A stretch of 64,000 bases of DNA from Triatoma infestans (Eukaryota > Arthropoda > Insecta > Hemiptera > Reduviidae). The notes under the pieces were generated by a model. The model saw only the letters and a list, made by a program, of their open reading frames with translations. It had not been told where the DNA came from and ran no database searches. The position numbers and the translations under genes were made by a program. This document shows, in pieces, positions 1 through 12,136 of this stretch (the first letter of the stretch is position 1; every line of letters begins with the position of its first letter). Where the stretch lies: positions 79,104 through 143,103 of the forward strand of contig JAAEAF010002324.1 in NCBI GenBank assembly GCA_011037195.1. The letters are read 5' to 3'.

Positions 1-1420
1 TTTTTAATTACAAAACTCAAAGCTTATGGGGTAATTGGAAGCTTTTTAGCTTGGATTAGTAGTTATCTGACTAATAGGAAGTTAATTGTGAAAATCGGTT
101 CACATTGTTCTGAGGAGGCTTTTAGAGTTTGCTCTGGGGTGCCGCAGGGTCTCATCTGCGCCACTTCTCTTACTTATATTCTATAATGATGTAGTTAACA
201 TATTTTCTGGTGTGGAAGTGTTGCTCCTGGCTGATGTTCTAAAGATATTTCTTAAAGTGAATAACCTTAATGACGTGAAGATCCTGCAATACAATCTTCA
301 AATGTTTTATAAGTGGTGTTGCATCAACTTATTGACGGTCAATATTAATAAGTGTAATGTTACAACATTTTCTAGGTCTCCTGCTGGGATTTTCAACTCC
401 TACAGTCTGGAAGGTTCAGTCATTACAAGAATTAATTCTGTCAGGGATCTAGGAGTTATCTTTGATTCGTCTTTAACATTCAGGAAACATATAGATAGTA
501 TTGTTGGCAAAGCCTATAAAATGTTAGGTTTATTTTTTTTAGGAGTACGCATAGTTTCTTTAATGCTTATGTCCTTAAGGTTCTGTACGTCTCACTAGTT
601 AGATCTCATCTGGAGTCTGCCACTCCAGTGTGGTCTCCCAGCTCCTTAACATACGTAGAATCTATAGAAAGAGTTCAAAAGAAATTCCTACGCTTCCTAT
701 CATTCAGATTATCTATTCCAAATGACTACAAACAGCTATCTGAAAGATTAAACCAACTTTCTTGTCGTCAGCATAGACTGTTAAATGACGCACTACTTAT
801 ATTTGATATTTTAAATGGACTAATAGACAGCTGCGAATTGGTCAACAACATTAGTTTCAACGTTCCAAACAAGTGCACCAGAAGAATTCACCTTTTCAAT
901 GTAAAGTTTTATAAAAGAAAATATACATTTAATTCATCAATCCCAAGATGTCTTAGATTGGTAAATAAGTTGCAAGAGGAGATTGATATATTAAATATAT
1001 CTAGATATCAATATAAAAACAAAGTTGCTTCTTTACTAATAAATATGGATGAGCAATGAATTATTAACCTAACCATTTTAATTTCAAAGTTGTCTATTTT
1101 TTCTGTATAGTTCCAATATTACTATTTTCATAGGATCATCTTTCTTAAACTATAATAATTATCTTTTTTGTCTCAAAAATTCATTAGTCATATTCTATTT
1201 GTAAAAATTAATTGCTATAATCTTCAGTTTCATTATACATACAATTGAATACATCTCCAATATTAGTGTCTGTATCTATATACCTATCATATATTACAAA
1301 TAATTGTGATTTAATAAATAGTATTTTAAACTTGTAATTTAGTGTCATATTGTAGGTTATGTTTATATCTAATGTAAAAGTATTTGTTCCGTACATATAA
1401 TAAAAATAAAAATAAAAAAA
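1..1420 (+). mobile_element. Jockey/I-like LINE, 3' part, dead copy
   Basis: Reverse transcriptase (RT) C-terminal half plus 3' tail of a non-LTR retrotransposon that enters from outside the window. The translation at 121-150 reads FRVCSGVPQG, the RT motif before the palm active site. A one-base frameshift follows at about 150, and the frame from 152 to 598 continues through LLLADVLKIF. There the catalytic YADD is replaced by LADV (codon 236-238 is GTT where Asp is expected), so polymerase activity should be lost. A second frameshift near 590 moves the thumb and C-terminal region into the frame of 628-1059 (VESIERVQKKFLRFLSF, ending MDEQ-stop). The 3' UTR runs to an A-rich tail at about 1400-1420. 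The clade is inferred from the motif style. Confidence 0.8.
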
Positions 1421-2275
1421 ATATCTTTTGGATATACAATATAGTGTTAAAGCACAAGTGATTGTATCATTTATAGTATGATGACACTACCTAGAGACAA
1501 GAACCGCATTACTGCTGTTATTCGACTCTTGGTTTGATCGGTGAGCTTCGGCCAAATTCGCCAAATTTAAAAAAAGTTGTTGCAGTGACCTTTTTGTTGA
1601 TTCCATTGCTCTTTGTAGAGCTGAAGCACCTAAATAATAAACGCATTTTTAAAATTAACAGACAAGCTTTTGGCAATGGAAACGATATATTCAATCTAGG
1701 TTTATAGTGAGATTTTTGTCCCTAGTAAAGGTACAGAAATGGGATGAAAACGATGGGTTATACTGGCCAAAAAAAAGGACACATTTCCACTTTAAAAAAG
1801 TTTATTTTTCGACATGAACGGTCTCTTTGACAGTTACTGAGGAACGGCACTAAAGATGTTCGAAGAGTCAAAAAATATTTTTTTTTAATGTGAAAAGTTT
1901 TCTTTTTTGGCCCTAGCAACCATCGTTTTACTTATACAATAGATATCATTAACTTAATTATTATTTATAATGTCCCTATTATAGTTTTTATTCTCTAATG
2001 TTTTTAATCAATGCTACAATCTTAGGTCATTATTTAAGAAAGATTTGTTTACTTTGGGCTAGTCTGATAATTACCTGGTAATAATCTCAAGGAAAATGGA
2101 TTCTCTAGAAGCGGTAGATTTCGAGGTCTTTTTTAAAGCAGAAGATCACTTGGTGAACGAACCTACGTTTTCTTTGCTAGAGTTATCATGCTCTATTATA
2201 TTTCTGATGTGTAGGTATGCAAATTAAATTTAAAGGGATTAGTAACTGCTGGGACTGCATTAAGGTACTAAATTT
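1421..2275. other. unassigned AT-rich stretch
   Basis: No gene or recognisable element seen. It holds A/T runs and scattered short open frames. The segment at 1490-1920 has slightly higher complexity and could be very old repeat. Confidence 0.5.
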
Positions 2276-3695
2276 TTGCATATTCATTTCCAAATTGGTT
2301 CTAGCTATTTGATGAAAGTAGCTATTTCCTCCAAGAATGTCCTTCTAAACTGCGAACCAAGTAATAAAAAATCATTGGTAAAGACCAAGAAAGTTATATC
2401 TTCATGTTTCCCGTCATATTGCTTCATCTTTTGTAAATGGAACGATAGCCAGAAAATTCGCCATTCAACAGTTCCATTTGCCACAGCTACAAGGTGCCAC
2501 TACTGCGCTAACAAGCGCACATCAACTATGCATTACACCCTCTGTGAGTTTAGTGCGAGTTCTTTGCTCCCCTTTAACCATTCAACCATCATCCTGCTGC
2601 GATTTCACTTTTCTGCACATTTTGCACATAGGACGTAGATAGGTCGACTCTCTCTCTACCCACGGGAACCGAACATGCTATCATTGTCTCCCACTCATGT
2701 TGATCTAGCTTCAACTAAGGACAGCTCTACTGCATTCGTCTTTCTGGATGAGCAGATTGATTGATTATCTTCATGCTCGATTGTCTTTCACGAATTTCTC
2801 TTTGGAATCAGATTGGATCTCTTAAAAGACATTGTGGTAAATGAAATGGTTAATGTAGAGCCTTTATTTAGAAACAATGATTTATTAATTGCTGAGGTCG
2901 TGAGGAATTTAGTTTCAGTTTCTTTGGTCGGTAGAGGATGTCTGTGGAAAAGTTTAAGCTTTTGTGGATACTGTGATACTTAGTTGGATCGGTTTCAGTA
3001 CGGCACCTTTATTACGATACTTCGACCTTCAGGGTTAAGACAAAAACAAATTGTATGCTTAACCAGTTAACAATAAAATGATATATTCAATAGGAATTAT
3101 TACTTATTTACACAGGTCTTCTAGAAACTCCATTAAATCTCTATGTTATATGATACCGAAATGATAATGGAATATTGTAAATTGAAATGAAAAGTTTTGT
3201 TTGTTTAAATCTCAATAAGTTAAATATTATTGACTACTCAAAATTGAACAGTTAATAGAGGAGTACGAGGTAGTATCCAGTGTCTGATTGTTGAGAGGGC
3301 AACAATTCCTAGGTAATGTAATATTCTAAAGGTAAAAGTTATATTGTTAACTTATCCAAGTTTTAATGGAATGAAAACAATTCTATTATTTTATTAAATA
3401 AATTAAAGGAAAAGTGAAATAAATTCCATTTTTTTAAACACTGTTCGAGATAATCTGAAGTAATAAATTTATTTTTTAAAAAAGAGTTATACCTATCGAA
3501 TAATAGATATTCTTAATTCTTGTTTATTTGGTTTTTGTATTTACATTAACCATTTCATTTTGTATTGAGGGCCGGAAAAAGACCAACATGTTGACATTAA
3601 GAAACTACTGTTAGCTGTTAGCTTCTACATGCCTGCAACTGTCAATATATATATTGGTAGCAAAAAACCAGCCCTATCTATATCAAAGTTCATGG
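2276..3695. other. unassigned stretch, possible decayed transposon at 2450-2960
   Basis: A 120-codon open frame (2276-2638) and a following frame across 2690-2960 give Cys/His-containing peptide (RCHYCANKRTSTMHYTLCEF) that loosely resembles the cysteine-rich C-terminal region of piggyBac-type transposases. The match is weak, the frame is broken, and no terminal repeats were found. The rest, 2960-3695, is AT-rich with nothing recognised. Confidence 0.25.
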
Positions 3696-3699
3696 ATTT

Positions 3700-3915
3700 C
3701 TATATCTTGAAATAGCGGTCCTGCAGCCTGTTCCACTCGTTCCTTCACAGTGATTCCGAGTTGCCCAATGAATACCCGATGAGAATATTCTACCTAATCG
3801 TCTTTCATTTTGTCATATAAATCAAGACGGGCATACGGGGGACTCTCTACCGGCTACTGCATCGGACAGGAACCGCTGCGGAGTCGGGTGCAATACAACT
3901 AGCGCGGAGCATAAA
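3700..3915 (-). pseudogene. possible GIY-YIG-like retroelement remnant
   Basis: A GC-richer island in AT-rich DNA. Read on the minus strand, about 3735-3775 gives VFIGQLGITVKERVEQ, which resembles the YIGQTGR..KERxxEH block of GIY-YIG nucleases found at the C-terminus of Penelope-like retroelements. Flanking frames are broken and no RT motif is adjacent. The match is short and could be chance. Confidence 0.25.
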
Positions 3916-4204
3916 ATCTGCCATAAAACATTTCACATATTACTGGCATTCTCTTTTCTACCTGTTTCTATTTAAGAATTTCTATTTGAATCTATTTGAG
4001 AGTACCACTTATACAAGCCTTGAAATTCTCAGTATGGTGAACTGTCTGAAACTCATTAACGTCTTACTTAAAGGTTTTCCTCGTATTCCTATCTTAGTCG
4101 TAGTGGCATCACCTTTGCTTGATATTGAATTGTATCTAACATAGACAATGTAGCTTGAATCTCTGTATTCATGGCTAGTGTTCGAAATTTAAAGAAATCC
4201 GTCG
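3916..4204. other. unassigned AT-rich stretch
   Basis: Nothing recognised. Confidence 0.4.
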
Positions 4205-4818
4205 GTGTTTTTATGGTGAAAAACGCAAAAAAAATGATCACGAAAACGCCCTGCCAGTCAATAGATTTTCTTCAAACTTAAAATTTTGGAAACTTATTTA
4301 ATTTTGAATTAATATTATTTAGATGATGGAATTGTATAATAAACTGAAATAGTACTTTATAAATAAACATTTCTCCCCTTTCCAAAAAAGCTGCCTTAAA
4401 TGAATTTTCCCAGAGAAATGTTTCAAATAAAAATTATAGCTCTTAATATATATAATTGATTTAAAAAGTTTAAAGAAAATCGTTGCAGCCATTTTCGAGT
4501 AAATCGTAAAAAAAAAAGTGAAAAAAAGGACTTTAAGTAAAGTGGTACTTTTGGTTCAAGAATTTTGGCAGACAGCTCACTGTCGGATACCTCAGCGGAA
4601 TTTCTGTTTTTTAAGTTTCGAAGTTCTGCGATTTTTCGTTTTTTGAGTAATGCTGTTCATATTCACACACACACACACACACACAGACCATTTTCTAAAA
4701 ACCACTTTTTTGGACTCAGGGGATACCTCAGTGCATGTATTTTCGGTGAAACTCGATTTCAAAAATTTGATTCGATTACAATACTTCTTCTTACTACATG
4801 TAAGAGAAAGTAACAATC
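4205..4818 (-). repeat. repeat family A, nearly full copy
   Basis: A minus-oriented copy of the commonest repeat in the window (described at 57784-58480). Shared blocks in order: a diverged TTCTTCAAACTT block, the block AAATGTTTCAAATAAA, a second TTTAAAGAAAATCGTTG block, a (CA)n run at 4664-4685, GACTCAGGGG, and the terminal AGTAAGAGAAAG-type sequence (GTAAGAGAAAG at 4800-4812). It has no coding capacity; the open frames here are chance. The same microsatellite sits at the same internal place in other copies. Confidence 0.8.
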
Positions 4819-5574
4819 GGAGGGCTGCCAACATTACGTCATAATAACATCCTAATGTCAAGATATGTCAAAATACCGTAGCTGATATTATATATTCCGT
4901 ATTTCTTTTAGAAAATCAATAAAAGCTATGACAAGGAAGGTTCATTATTAAAAAAAAAAAAAAAAAATTTACTTTTTCAAAAAAAATATATTAATGTGAG
5001 TAAACAGTACATAATAAAGACATAAAGAATTATACGCACCGCTGAGGGAACACGAGAGAGTAATCTGATTTTTTTAAATTTTTTTGCTTAACTTATTTTC
5101 TCGGCAATCTACAAACAGTATTTTTGGCTTTTAATAAACCGATATTCTATACACCAATAAATCCCGAAAACTAGTCTCTTAACGACACCGTTGTCAGTAA
5201 GTGCAGATACAAAGCATGCTGTATTTTATTCTAATTATATAAATAACTTTATTATTTAGACAATGTCCAACTTCAAATTTAGTTTTGCCTTTTCATTAGC
5301 ACATGTAACTAAATAGTAAACATAGCATGCATGTTTGAATTGGAGTACAAAAACATGTTTTATCTGCTATTTACCGGAATTTCGTCAACCCTCCCCTGTA
5401 ACTACAAAAATATTATTTAATTAGTTATTTGATGTTTTGAATTAATAGGTTTTAAACAGCAATTATTCCATTTACAACATTTTGTTATTTGTGTTTCATT
5501 TGGTAGTCATTATTGATTGATTACAGAGTAATTAATTAATTATTAGTACAGGTATCTCTACTGGTCCCTAATAT
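4819..5574. other. unassigned AT-rich stretch
   Basis: No gene seen. It contains a pure A run at about 4951-4967 and AT-rich spacer up to the start of LINE homology. Confidence 0.5.
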
Positions 5575-7190
5575 TCTATTACTCCCTCTGAAGTTACTAA
5601 AATTATTACCAACTTTCCCAAAAAGAAATGTCCTAGCTATGACCTTATAACTTCCCGTATCATTCAATAACTCCCAAGGCTATAGTATTCCTGACTACCA
5701 TCTATAATGCAGTCCCCCGAACAACTTACTTTCCGACCCCATGGAAATTTTCCATATTACGTATGATCCGCAAACCTAATAAGCCAGCTCACCTTCCTGC
5801 CTCTTACCGTCCTATCAGCCCCCTTTCCATCCTAGGCAAAATATTAGAAAAAATACTCTTCCAACGTCTCCTATCAACCCTAGATCCTCTTCAATTTCTC
5901 CCCCAACACCAGTTTGGGATTCGGAGAGGTCATTCTACTGTCTAGCAGGCGCATCCCTTGAATTGAAACAATATTGTGCTGGCGCCTTTTTGGACATTTC
6001 CAAAGCATTTGACTCGAATGGCACGAAGGTCTGTTACATCAAGGATATCCTACCAAGTACCTACTACCTTATCCTAAAATCCAAACTGTCTAACCGTTCC
6101 TAGCAAGGCACCCAAGGATCTTCTACTTCCGCAACTTATCCCATCCTAGCCGATGTGCCACAAGGCAACATCCTTTACCCTCTAACCTTGATACCATATA
6201 TAATGCTGAGTTCCCCGCACATCCTAACACAATCATTTATATGTATGCCGACGACACCGCAATCCTTCCCTCTCATAGTGATCCTGTAATCGCTCAACGT
6301 TCTCTTTAAGCACATCTCCGATTACTCGAATACTGGTTAACAAAATCCAGAATTAAAATCAACCCTAACAAATCCCATTATATTGTGTTCACCTTAAACA
6401 AAAAAGTTCTTCCTCCCGTTCACCTATTCAGCACTACTAAACCACCTACAGACCACGTTCGTTATCTTGGTATCCACAAGATAACGACCAACGTGCGACA
6501 CTCATCCAGATCCAAGAGACAAACGTGGAACCTACACACCAGACTTTAACGGACTTCCCTCAACAACCGTTTCAGACTACTTGCTCGACTCCTTGACAAG
6601 CGCTACAAACTCACTCTACAAAATAAAAGACGACTCTATACTTCACTACTCGCTTCCAGCTGGATGTACGGGCTAGAACTCTACGAAACCACAAAACATA
6701 CCTACCTTAACAGAATACAAACCCTCCAGTCAAAAATCCTCCGACGCATAGTGGATACTCCTTATTGCGTTTCCAGTCATACAATCCACAGAGATCTGAA
6801 GATTCCTTTTGTCCACGATTTAACAAAGTCCTCTTGCCAGAAATTCCACAGCAGGCTACCCCTTCATCCCAATCCTCTCGCCCAAACCCTCGCCTCTACC
6901 ACACTTCCAGGCAATCCTGCAAGGAGATTTAGACGTCGTTGGCCCCGCGACCTTCTAGGTAACTAATGGGATGTCCATATATAAACACTTTCCGCCAAAT
7001 AGGTATTTGTTCTTAATTTCTACCTGCTTGGTGACGATACCATTAACAAGATTTCATAATTGTCGCTGAATAACTACCATTCATGACCATCCTCCTATCC
7101 TATCCATCTTCCAGCCTATTTACTTGGTGCATATTTATTTATGTAGTTGTAAATATTCAATAAAACAATAATAATAATAATAATAAATGG
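5575..7190 (+). mobile_element. Jockey-like LINE, 5'-truncated, frames broken
   Basis: The homology opens at about 5576 with TPSEVTKIITNFPKKKCPSYDL (in part), the linker before the RT. It continues with HLPASYRPISPLSILGKILEK (in part; 5763-5945 frame) and FLDISKAFDS near 5985-6015. An intact YADD is encoded at 6245-6256 (MYADDTAI). The C-terminal region is open at 6664-6966 (MYGLELYETTKHTYL and onward). Stops and frameshifts separate these blocks, so no functional protein remains. The 3' UTR ends in an (ATA)n tail at about 7166-7186. The endonuclease half is missing, as usual for 5'-truncated LINE insertions. A related copy lies at 44115-44793. Confidence 0.85.
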
Positions 7191-7706
7191 ATTACTCTCT
7201 GATTCTAGTTCACCAAATAGAACTGCTTCTAAATTCACTGCGGACCAAAAAGAAAAAAAGGCAATAAATAAAGAATTCACTATTCTTAACGGGCAAAGTT
7301 TGACCGTTGAAATTGCTACCAAGTAGTTTAAAGAACATAACAATAAGGTCTCTTTGGCATAAATTTAGTATTTTAAAAGTTTCTTTGAACAAATCGTCTT
7401 TCAGTATTTATTTAAAATAAGAAATGATAATTAGACAGTTTTTTTTTTAAATTAGATCATAGATAATGAACTTCTGTAAAGCCAAGAATGGCAGATGACA
7501 TTCTTTTCCAGACTGATAGCTCTGAAAAAGATTCTTGTCACATTATCAGTGTTATAACATTGCAAGAAACTGCGCTCGCCTGGGCCAGCATTCTGCATCT
7601 TCGAGAAACTAATCAAAGTGAAGGTAGTCATTTCCGGTAAAAGAGTTTCAGAATAGAGTTTCGCCTTTTAGCTAGCATTAGGATGGATTGGATAAACGAT
7701 TATAAC
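7191..7706. other. unassigned stretch
   Basis: No gene recognised. The open frames on both strands are short and do not resemble known families. Confidence 0.4.
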
Positions 7707-7797
7707 TAAAGGTGTCCATGTAAACACTTTCCGTCAAATAGGTATGTTCTTAATTCCTACCTCTTGGTGACTATACCATTGACAAGATTTCATAAGG
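7707..7797 (+). repeat. solo 3' UTR fragment of the Jockey-like LINE
   Basis: Repeats the 3' UTR of the element ending at 7190: the sequence around 6970-7056 (AACACTTTCCGCCAAATAGG, then CTTGGTGACGATACCATT) recurs here with a few substitutions. It is probably a second, extremely truncated insertion or a local duplication. Confidence 0.7.
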
Positions 7798-7864
7798 CAG
7801 CAATAGATCAACAGTTTGAATCACATCATATTCCATGATGAATCCCATTTTACTGAAATGTATT

Positions 7865-8215
7865 TGGTGTGTTGAGTTGTTGTGTGTTTGTAGTAGTAGT
7901 TGGTGTAGCACGAGTAGTTTAGTAAAAGGGCTTGTGTTTGTAAGTTTTAAGAGAGAGAAGTAATAAGAATAATTAAGAAAACACTGTTAGAGTAAATTAA
8001 ATATATTCTTTAAAGATATTTAAATACTATTCAATAACACAGCAATATGTTTATTAATTTACTGAAATTGGTTGGAATAAACTCTTATGTTATAACTTAA
8101 ACTGCCACTGATTCTAAGAGAGCGACAAACAAGTGTTCTGCTTGAATGTCTGTTTTAGACTGTCTTGAAGGAATGTCTTCTCTTCATAGTTCAAATCCTT
8201 TCAAATAATGCTGGT
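7865..8215 (+). repeat. repeat family D, copy 1
   Basis: A non-coding repeat of about 350-450 bp. Landmarks are GTAGCACGAG, AAAGGGCTTGTGTTTGTAAG, AATAAACTCTTATGTT and AACAAGTGTTCTG. The same landmarks appear in reverse at 18990-19562 and, interrupted, at 26700-27298. Length and lack of coding suit a solo LTR or a non-autonomous element, but I found no decisive termini. Confidence 0.65.
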
Positions 8216-9556
8216 ATGTCTGGAGGGAATTTTATTGTTTTACCCTAACTGTTTCTTGCTCTTTGTCTCTTGGTTTGCATTGACCTAGATTGTAGTACCT
8301 GGCTCTATCCCCATCACTAAAATACACTATTTGAACTAGCTAATTTTCACAAAATTATTTTACTAAACTATTTTCCAAAACTATTATTTTTCCATTTCGT
8401 TCTTCCACTACATTGCCTATGGCAAAAACATCGACGGCAAGAAGGTTCCGAGAAGAAACGCGCAATTTTGAGTTTGTTTTTAGAGGTCATAAGGGTATTA
8501 CATGTTATTGAGGTATGGTTTGCCATTGGCATTAGGTTTAGGTATTTCTGATAAGGTGCATCGACCAGATCATATGATTAGTTTTGTATGATCATAAATG
8601 ATTTTGTTGATGCCATCTTCCTGGCATATCTAATAAATATTGCAAGAATTTGTCATATTACTTTGCGATAAATTCAGGTAGAAATTTTTGCCTTGGCCAG
8701 TTTCGTTGTTCTAATTTAAATCCTGTAAAACATTGTGGGATAAGATGAGATGCCACGTATGACGTTTTCCTTATTTGACAACCTTCAGCAAGTAGAAATG
8801 ATACACCATTAAAGAACATCATCGATACATGCCCCTTACAGTTAGAGAATGTGATTTTTAACCATAGATATTATTTGAATCTTAAAGATTTCCACAAAAT
8901 TTATTTTTTGAGGTTCAGAGAACTTTCTGTGACGTTAGATTTCATGTATTGTGGGGTTTGATCTAGGCGATATCTTCTGGTCTATGATGTTATTATATTC
9001 GGACTAATACACGCTTTATATGAGTACCAAGATGTACATCTCACCACTATATTTATGTTACGCAACAAAAATTGACTAAAAATTGTAATTTAAAGTAAAC
9101 TAGTTAATTTTACAATTGAATAACTGCAATAACAGTCGAAACAACATCTCGAATATTTCACAATCGATTATTTTATTTATAGATATACTATAAGCCAATA
9201 GGAGGAGTATGGTAATTTTTTGAAAAGAGAAATTTGTTCAACCAATAAATAACAAGCTTTTATAAAACATGAAGCACCATTATTCCAATTTAATTGTTAG
9301 CCAGCTCTTTTTTAATTTTAATCCAGTGGCATCCTGGAAGAGGATGTTTTTTTTTTTTTTTTTTTTTTTTTTTACAGTTTAAACTTGTAATATCCATTCG
9401 TTTGGTTGTCACAAGAGATTCTAACACGAAGAATTCGTCTAAGTCTTTTAAACTGAGACATTCTTCTTATTACATTAGATAGTTTTTTTCCTTATTAATG
9501 TTGTTTATTTAATGGTAGTTCAGTATATATTGAGGAACAATTCTTTCATTAAAAGA
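8216..9556. other. unassigned stretch
   Basis: No gene recognised over about 1.3 kb. It contains a pure T run at about 9347-9374. The frame near 8410-8500 gives a basic peptide but is not identifiable. Confidence 0.45.
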
Positions 9557-9852
9557 TGTTGTGGTTGGTTCTGCAGAGCTGGAAAGCATCAGAGATATTT
9601 TCCGTGATATCTTGCCCTTTTTTTTTTGTGGTCATCGATCGGTTTCGGGCGTTCGCCCATTATCAGGATGCTTTTCGTCAAACAGTGTGTTATAACATAG
9701 ACTTGCACAGAGCAAATACAGTTGATACATTGATACACATTCGAGTGTATTTGCTCTGTGCAAGTCTACAAAAACATCCTGATGATGGGCGATGGGCCTG
9801 AAACCGGTCGATGACCACAAAAAAGAAGCAGGCTATCACGGAAAATATCTCT
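9557..9852. mobile_element. foldback (FB) element, copy 1
   Basis: A long inverted repeat. The left arm starts TGTTGTGGTTGG (9557) and contains GGTCATCGATCGGTTTCGGG and GACTTGCACAGAGCAAATAC. The right arm repeats these in reverse complement (GTATTTGCTCTGTGCAAGTC, then CCGGTCGATGACCACA) and stops at 9852, short of the outermost 40 bases. There is no coding capacity; the open frames across it are products of the palindrome. The right arm contains CTGATGA (9779-9785), a short hairpin, and GAAAC (9800-9804). Related copies: 42205-42490, 45827-46211, 54991-55150, 43572-43637. Confidence 0.85.
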
Positions 9853-9954
9853 AAAAATAATTACATGTTAGGTGAAAATTCTAAATTTCCCCCCAAAAAA
9901 ATTCATATAATTGGAAATGGATACTATGGTGGAAGAGAAAATATTGCATCTAAT

Positions 9955-10325
9955 TTTAGAAGTTGCGTTTTTACCGGAAAATTACAAGTTTTGAGGTCCC
10001 CTGAGAATGAAAACTTGTTCTAGCAAATGGTCAGTATAATATGTACGTGCTCACGTATGTGTGAGTAGACGAAAAATATAGCCAAAAGGAAATAATTGCC
10101 GGGAGCTCAAACTTGGTATTCCGTTTAGGTACCAGCACGCATAAAAAACCAAGATTCTGGCCGCCAACCTTCAATCGGATTTGCGACTTTTTTAACGATT
10201 TTTTTTTTTTTTTGAAAAAACTTTAACAAGTTTTAAAATTTTTTATGTATTATCTGCACACATAAATACTTATCACTTTTATTTGAAACATTTCTCTGGG
10301 AGAACTTATTTTTGGGGGTATCTAG
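9955..10325 (+). repeat. repeat family A, diverged copy
   Basis: Family A landmarks in plus order: TTTTGAGGTCCCCTGAG, TAGCAAATGGTC, a degraded GT-rich segment, AACTTGGTATTCCGTTTAGG and TTTTATTTGAAACATTTCTC. It is truncated at the LINE that starts at about 10335. Confidence 0.7.
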
Positions 10326-10334
10326 GGAGCAATA

Positions 10335-10765
10335 AAGAACGTAAGGCTCCTCGGGGTCTGGGAGAGAAAAGTATTTAGAAGGATACTTGGCCCGAAGTAA
10401 GTAAATTGCATCATAAATGGAAAATACGAAAAATGAAGAACTGAGAGACTTGTTGTTTGGAGAGCCGGATATATTTGCCCAAATAAAGAAAGGGAGGTTG
10501 AGATGGTTGGGACATGTGGAAAGGCCTCCCGTAGGGAGGTTACCTCGAAAATTATTAATTGGGAAACCTGGGAGGCACAAGAACCTCGAGGGAGCCCTCG
10601 ATTTAGATTGTTGGATGACGTGGATGAAGGAAGACCTCCATCGGGTTGGAGTGAGAGGATGGCGCCTCAAGGCCGCAGACCGAAACGAATGGGAAAAACT
10701 TATTGACGAGGTCCAGGTCATCTTTAAGGACTGTTGAACCGTATAGTAAGTAAGTAAGTAAGGAA
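10335..10765 (+). mobile_element. RTE-like LINE, 3' end only
   Basis: The C-terminal end of an endonuclease-RT LINE. 10340-10400 encodes a decayed VWERKVFRRILGPK. After a frameshift, 10417-10737 is open and gives GRLRWLGHVERPPVGRLPRK, a degraded WLDDVEEDL segment, and RGWRLKAADRNEWEKLIDE, a widely conserved insect LINE C-terminus ending FKDC-stop. Immediately downstream is a (TAAG)n tail at 10743-10762. The long open frame on the opposite strand (10233-10769) is a shadow of this. Confidence 0.85.
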
Positions 10766-10859
10766 ACAATAAAGTTAAGCATTCCTATAAAGTATCAGAT
10801 CAGTAAAATTTATTATTCTATAACTTATATGATATTAAGATAAATTAAAAGCATTAGTG

Positions 10860-10990
10860 GAATTTTGGTTAACCGGAAGTGCGTGCAACTTAACAGAATT
10901 TGTTTTTTTTTCCAGATTTTTTTTGAAATTTTCTCAAAAATGGTTAAAAAGTTTGTCTTAAAACATCACAAATAAAATATATCACTCGAT
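10860..10990 (+). repeat. repeat family A, short fragment
   Basis: Contains GGTTAACCGGAAGTG and TTTTCTCAAAAATGG, both internal landmarks of family A, with the rest lost. The order differs from the best copy, so this may be two abutting pieces. Confidence 0.5.
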
Positions 10991-11060
10991 ACATTTATTA
11001 AGAAAAAGTAATTTTTTTGAGGAAACTGTCTATTAAATTTGAATTTGAACTTACCGTTAT

Positions 11061-12136
11061 AGTAATAATGTTTATTAAGACAAAGAGCGCTGCCATACGA
11101 ATCACAAGTGTGCATGTATAAACCCTACCATCATTTTCATGGCTACCTTTCGCATCAGATTTTTACTACTGCAAATTAAGTATGCCTAATTTATTTTTCT
11201 ATTTAAATCTATTGAAAACGGGTTAAACCTTCTGTCGGGTTAAACTAACTGATCTGAATTCACTTTTCATCGTTACTCGAAGTTCAAAAGTTTTTGACTA
11301 GCAACTACATTTAAAATATATATATGTAAAGATTTAGAAAATAAATATTGTGGGATAAACAATCGAACTTCTCTAATCTACACCATAATTTTGTAATAAA
11401 TTGTAAAATACCGATATAGAAAGGAGTCAGGTGTTTGCTAAACTACTGATTAGGAGATGCGTATAGGTTGAAAACCACCCTGAGAGGATTGATTCAAAAC
11501 AGGCCATGCTAAAGGAAAGTTTGGGACGGTCACGTAGTCTAAATTGGCAATTTGGTCTCACGGAGCTGGGACTAATCTGTGTTAAGGGTCTGCATACTCT
11601 ATACCAGTAGGGATTATATTCCCGTGAGGATAGGCGGGTATAGTGGTTGGACTATTCCCTATAGACTAGGGTGGTGACGATATCCCCCTTTTGTATATAG
11701 ATAGAGGTGAGTACACTTGAAGTCGTTCTACCAGTGTGCTACGTGTTCCTTACTTGTAATGAACTTCCACTATCCATACATCTAACCAAACTAACCCCTA
11801 CTACAACACTATCCTATCGAAACTTACATTCTACTATTATACTTAAACTACCCACACAAACATACACACACACACACACACAATGTTTAACTTAAATCTT
11901 TCCTATGGGAAATAAACTTCATACCCTCTAGTTAAAACTTACTCATAACTTCTATCAATATATTCATAACATGTGGGCAAATGTTACTCAATTTATGTAA
12001 GGTTTTATAGACTCCAAATAAAATTAATATTATGGAGAAAGATTTTTATTATTATATATACTCCATTTTTTGTCTGTCAATAATTTTCCTTATTCTTCAA
12101 AATATAATGCCTTCCAATTGATGTTTTGCAATGGAA
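11061..12136. other. unassigned stretch
   Basis: 11400-11700 is higher in GC than its surroundings but gives no recognisable protein. A (CA)n microsatellite lies at about 11865-11882. The rest is AT-rich. Confidence 0.45.

Noticed and set aside
9549..9856. Protein-coding genes in the foldback element
   Set aside because: Open frames on both strands mirror one another because the DNA is palindromic; no domain.
10233..10769. 178-codon minus-strand open frame
   Set aside because: It is antisense to the clearly recognisable LINE C-terminus at 10417-10737 and to family A; composition-driven shadow.
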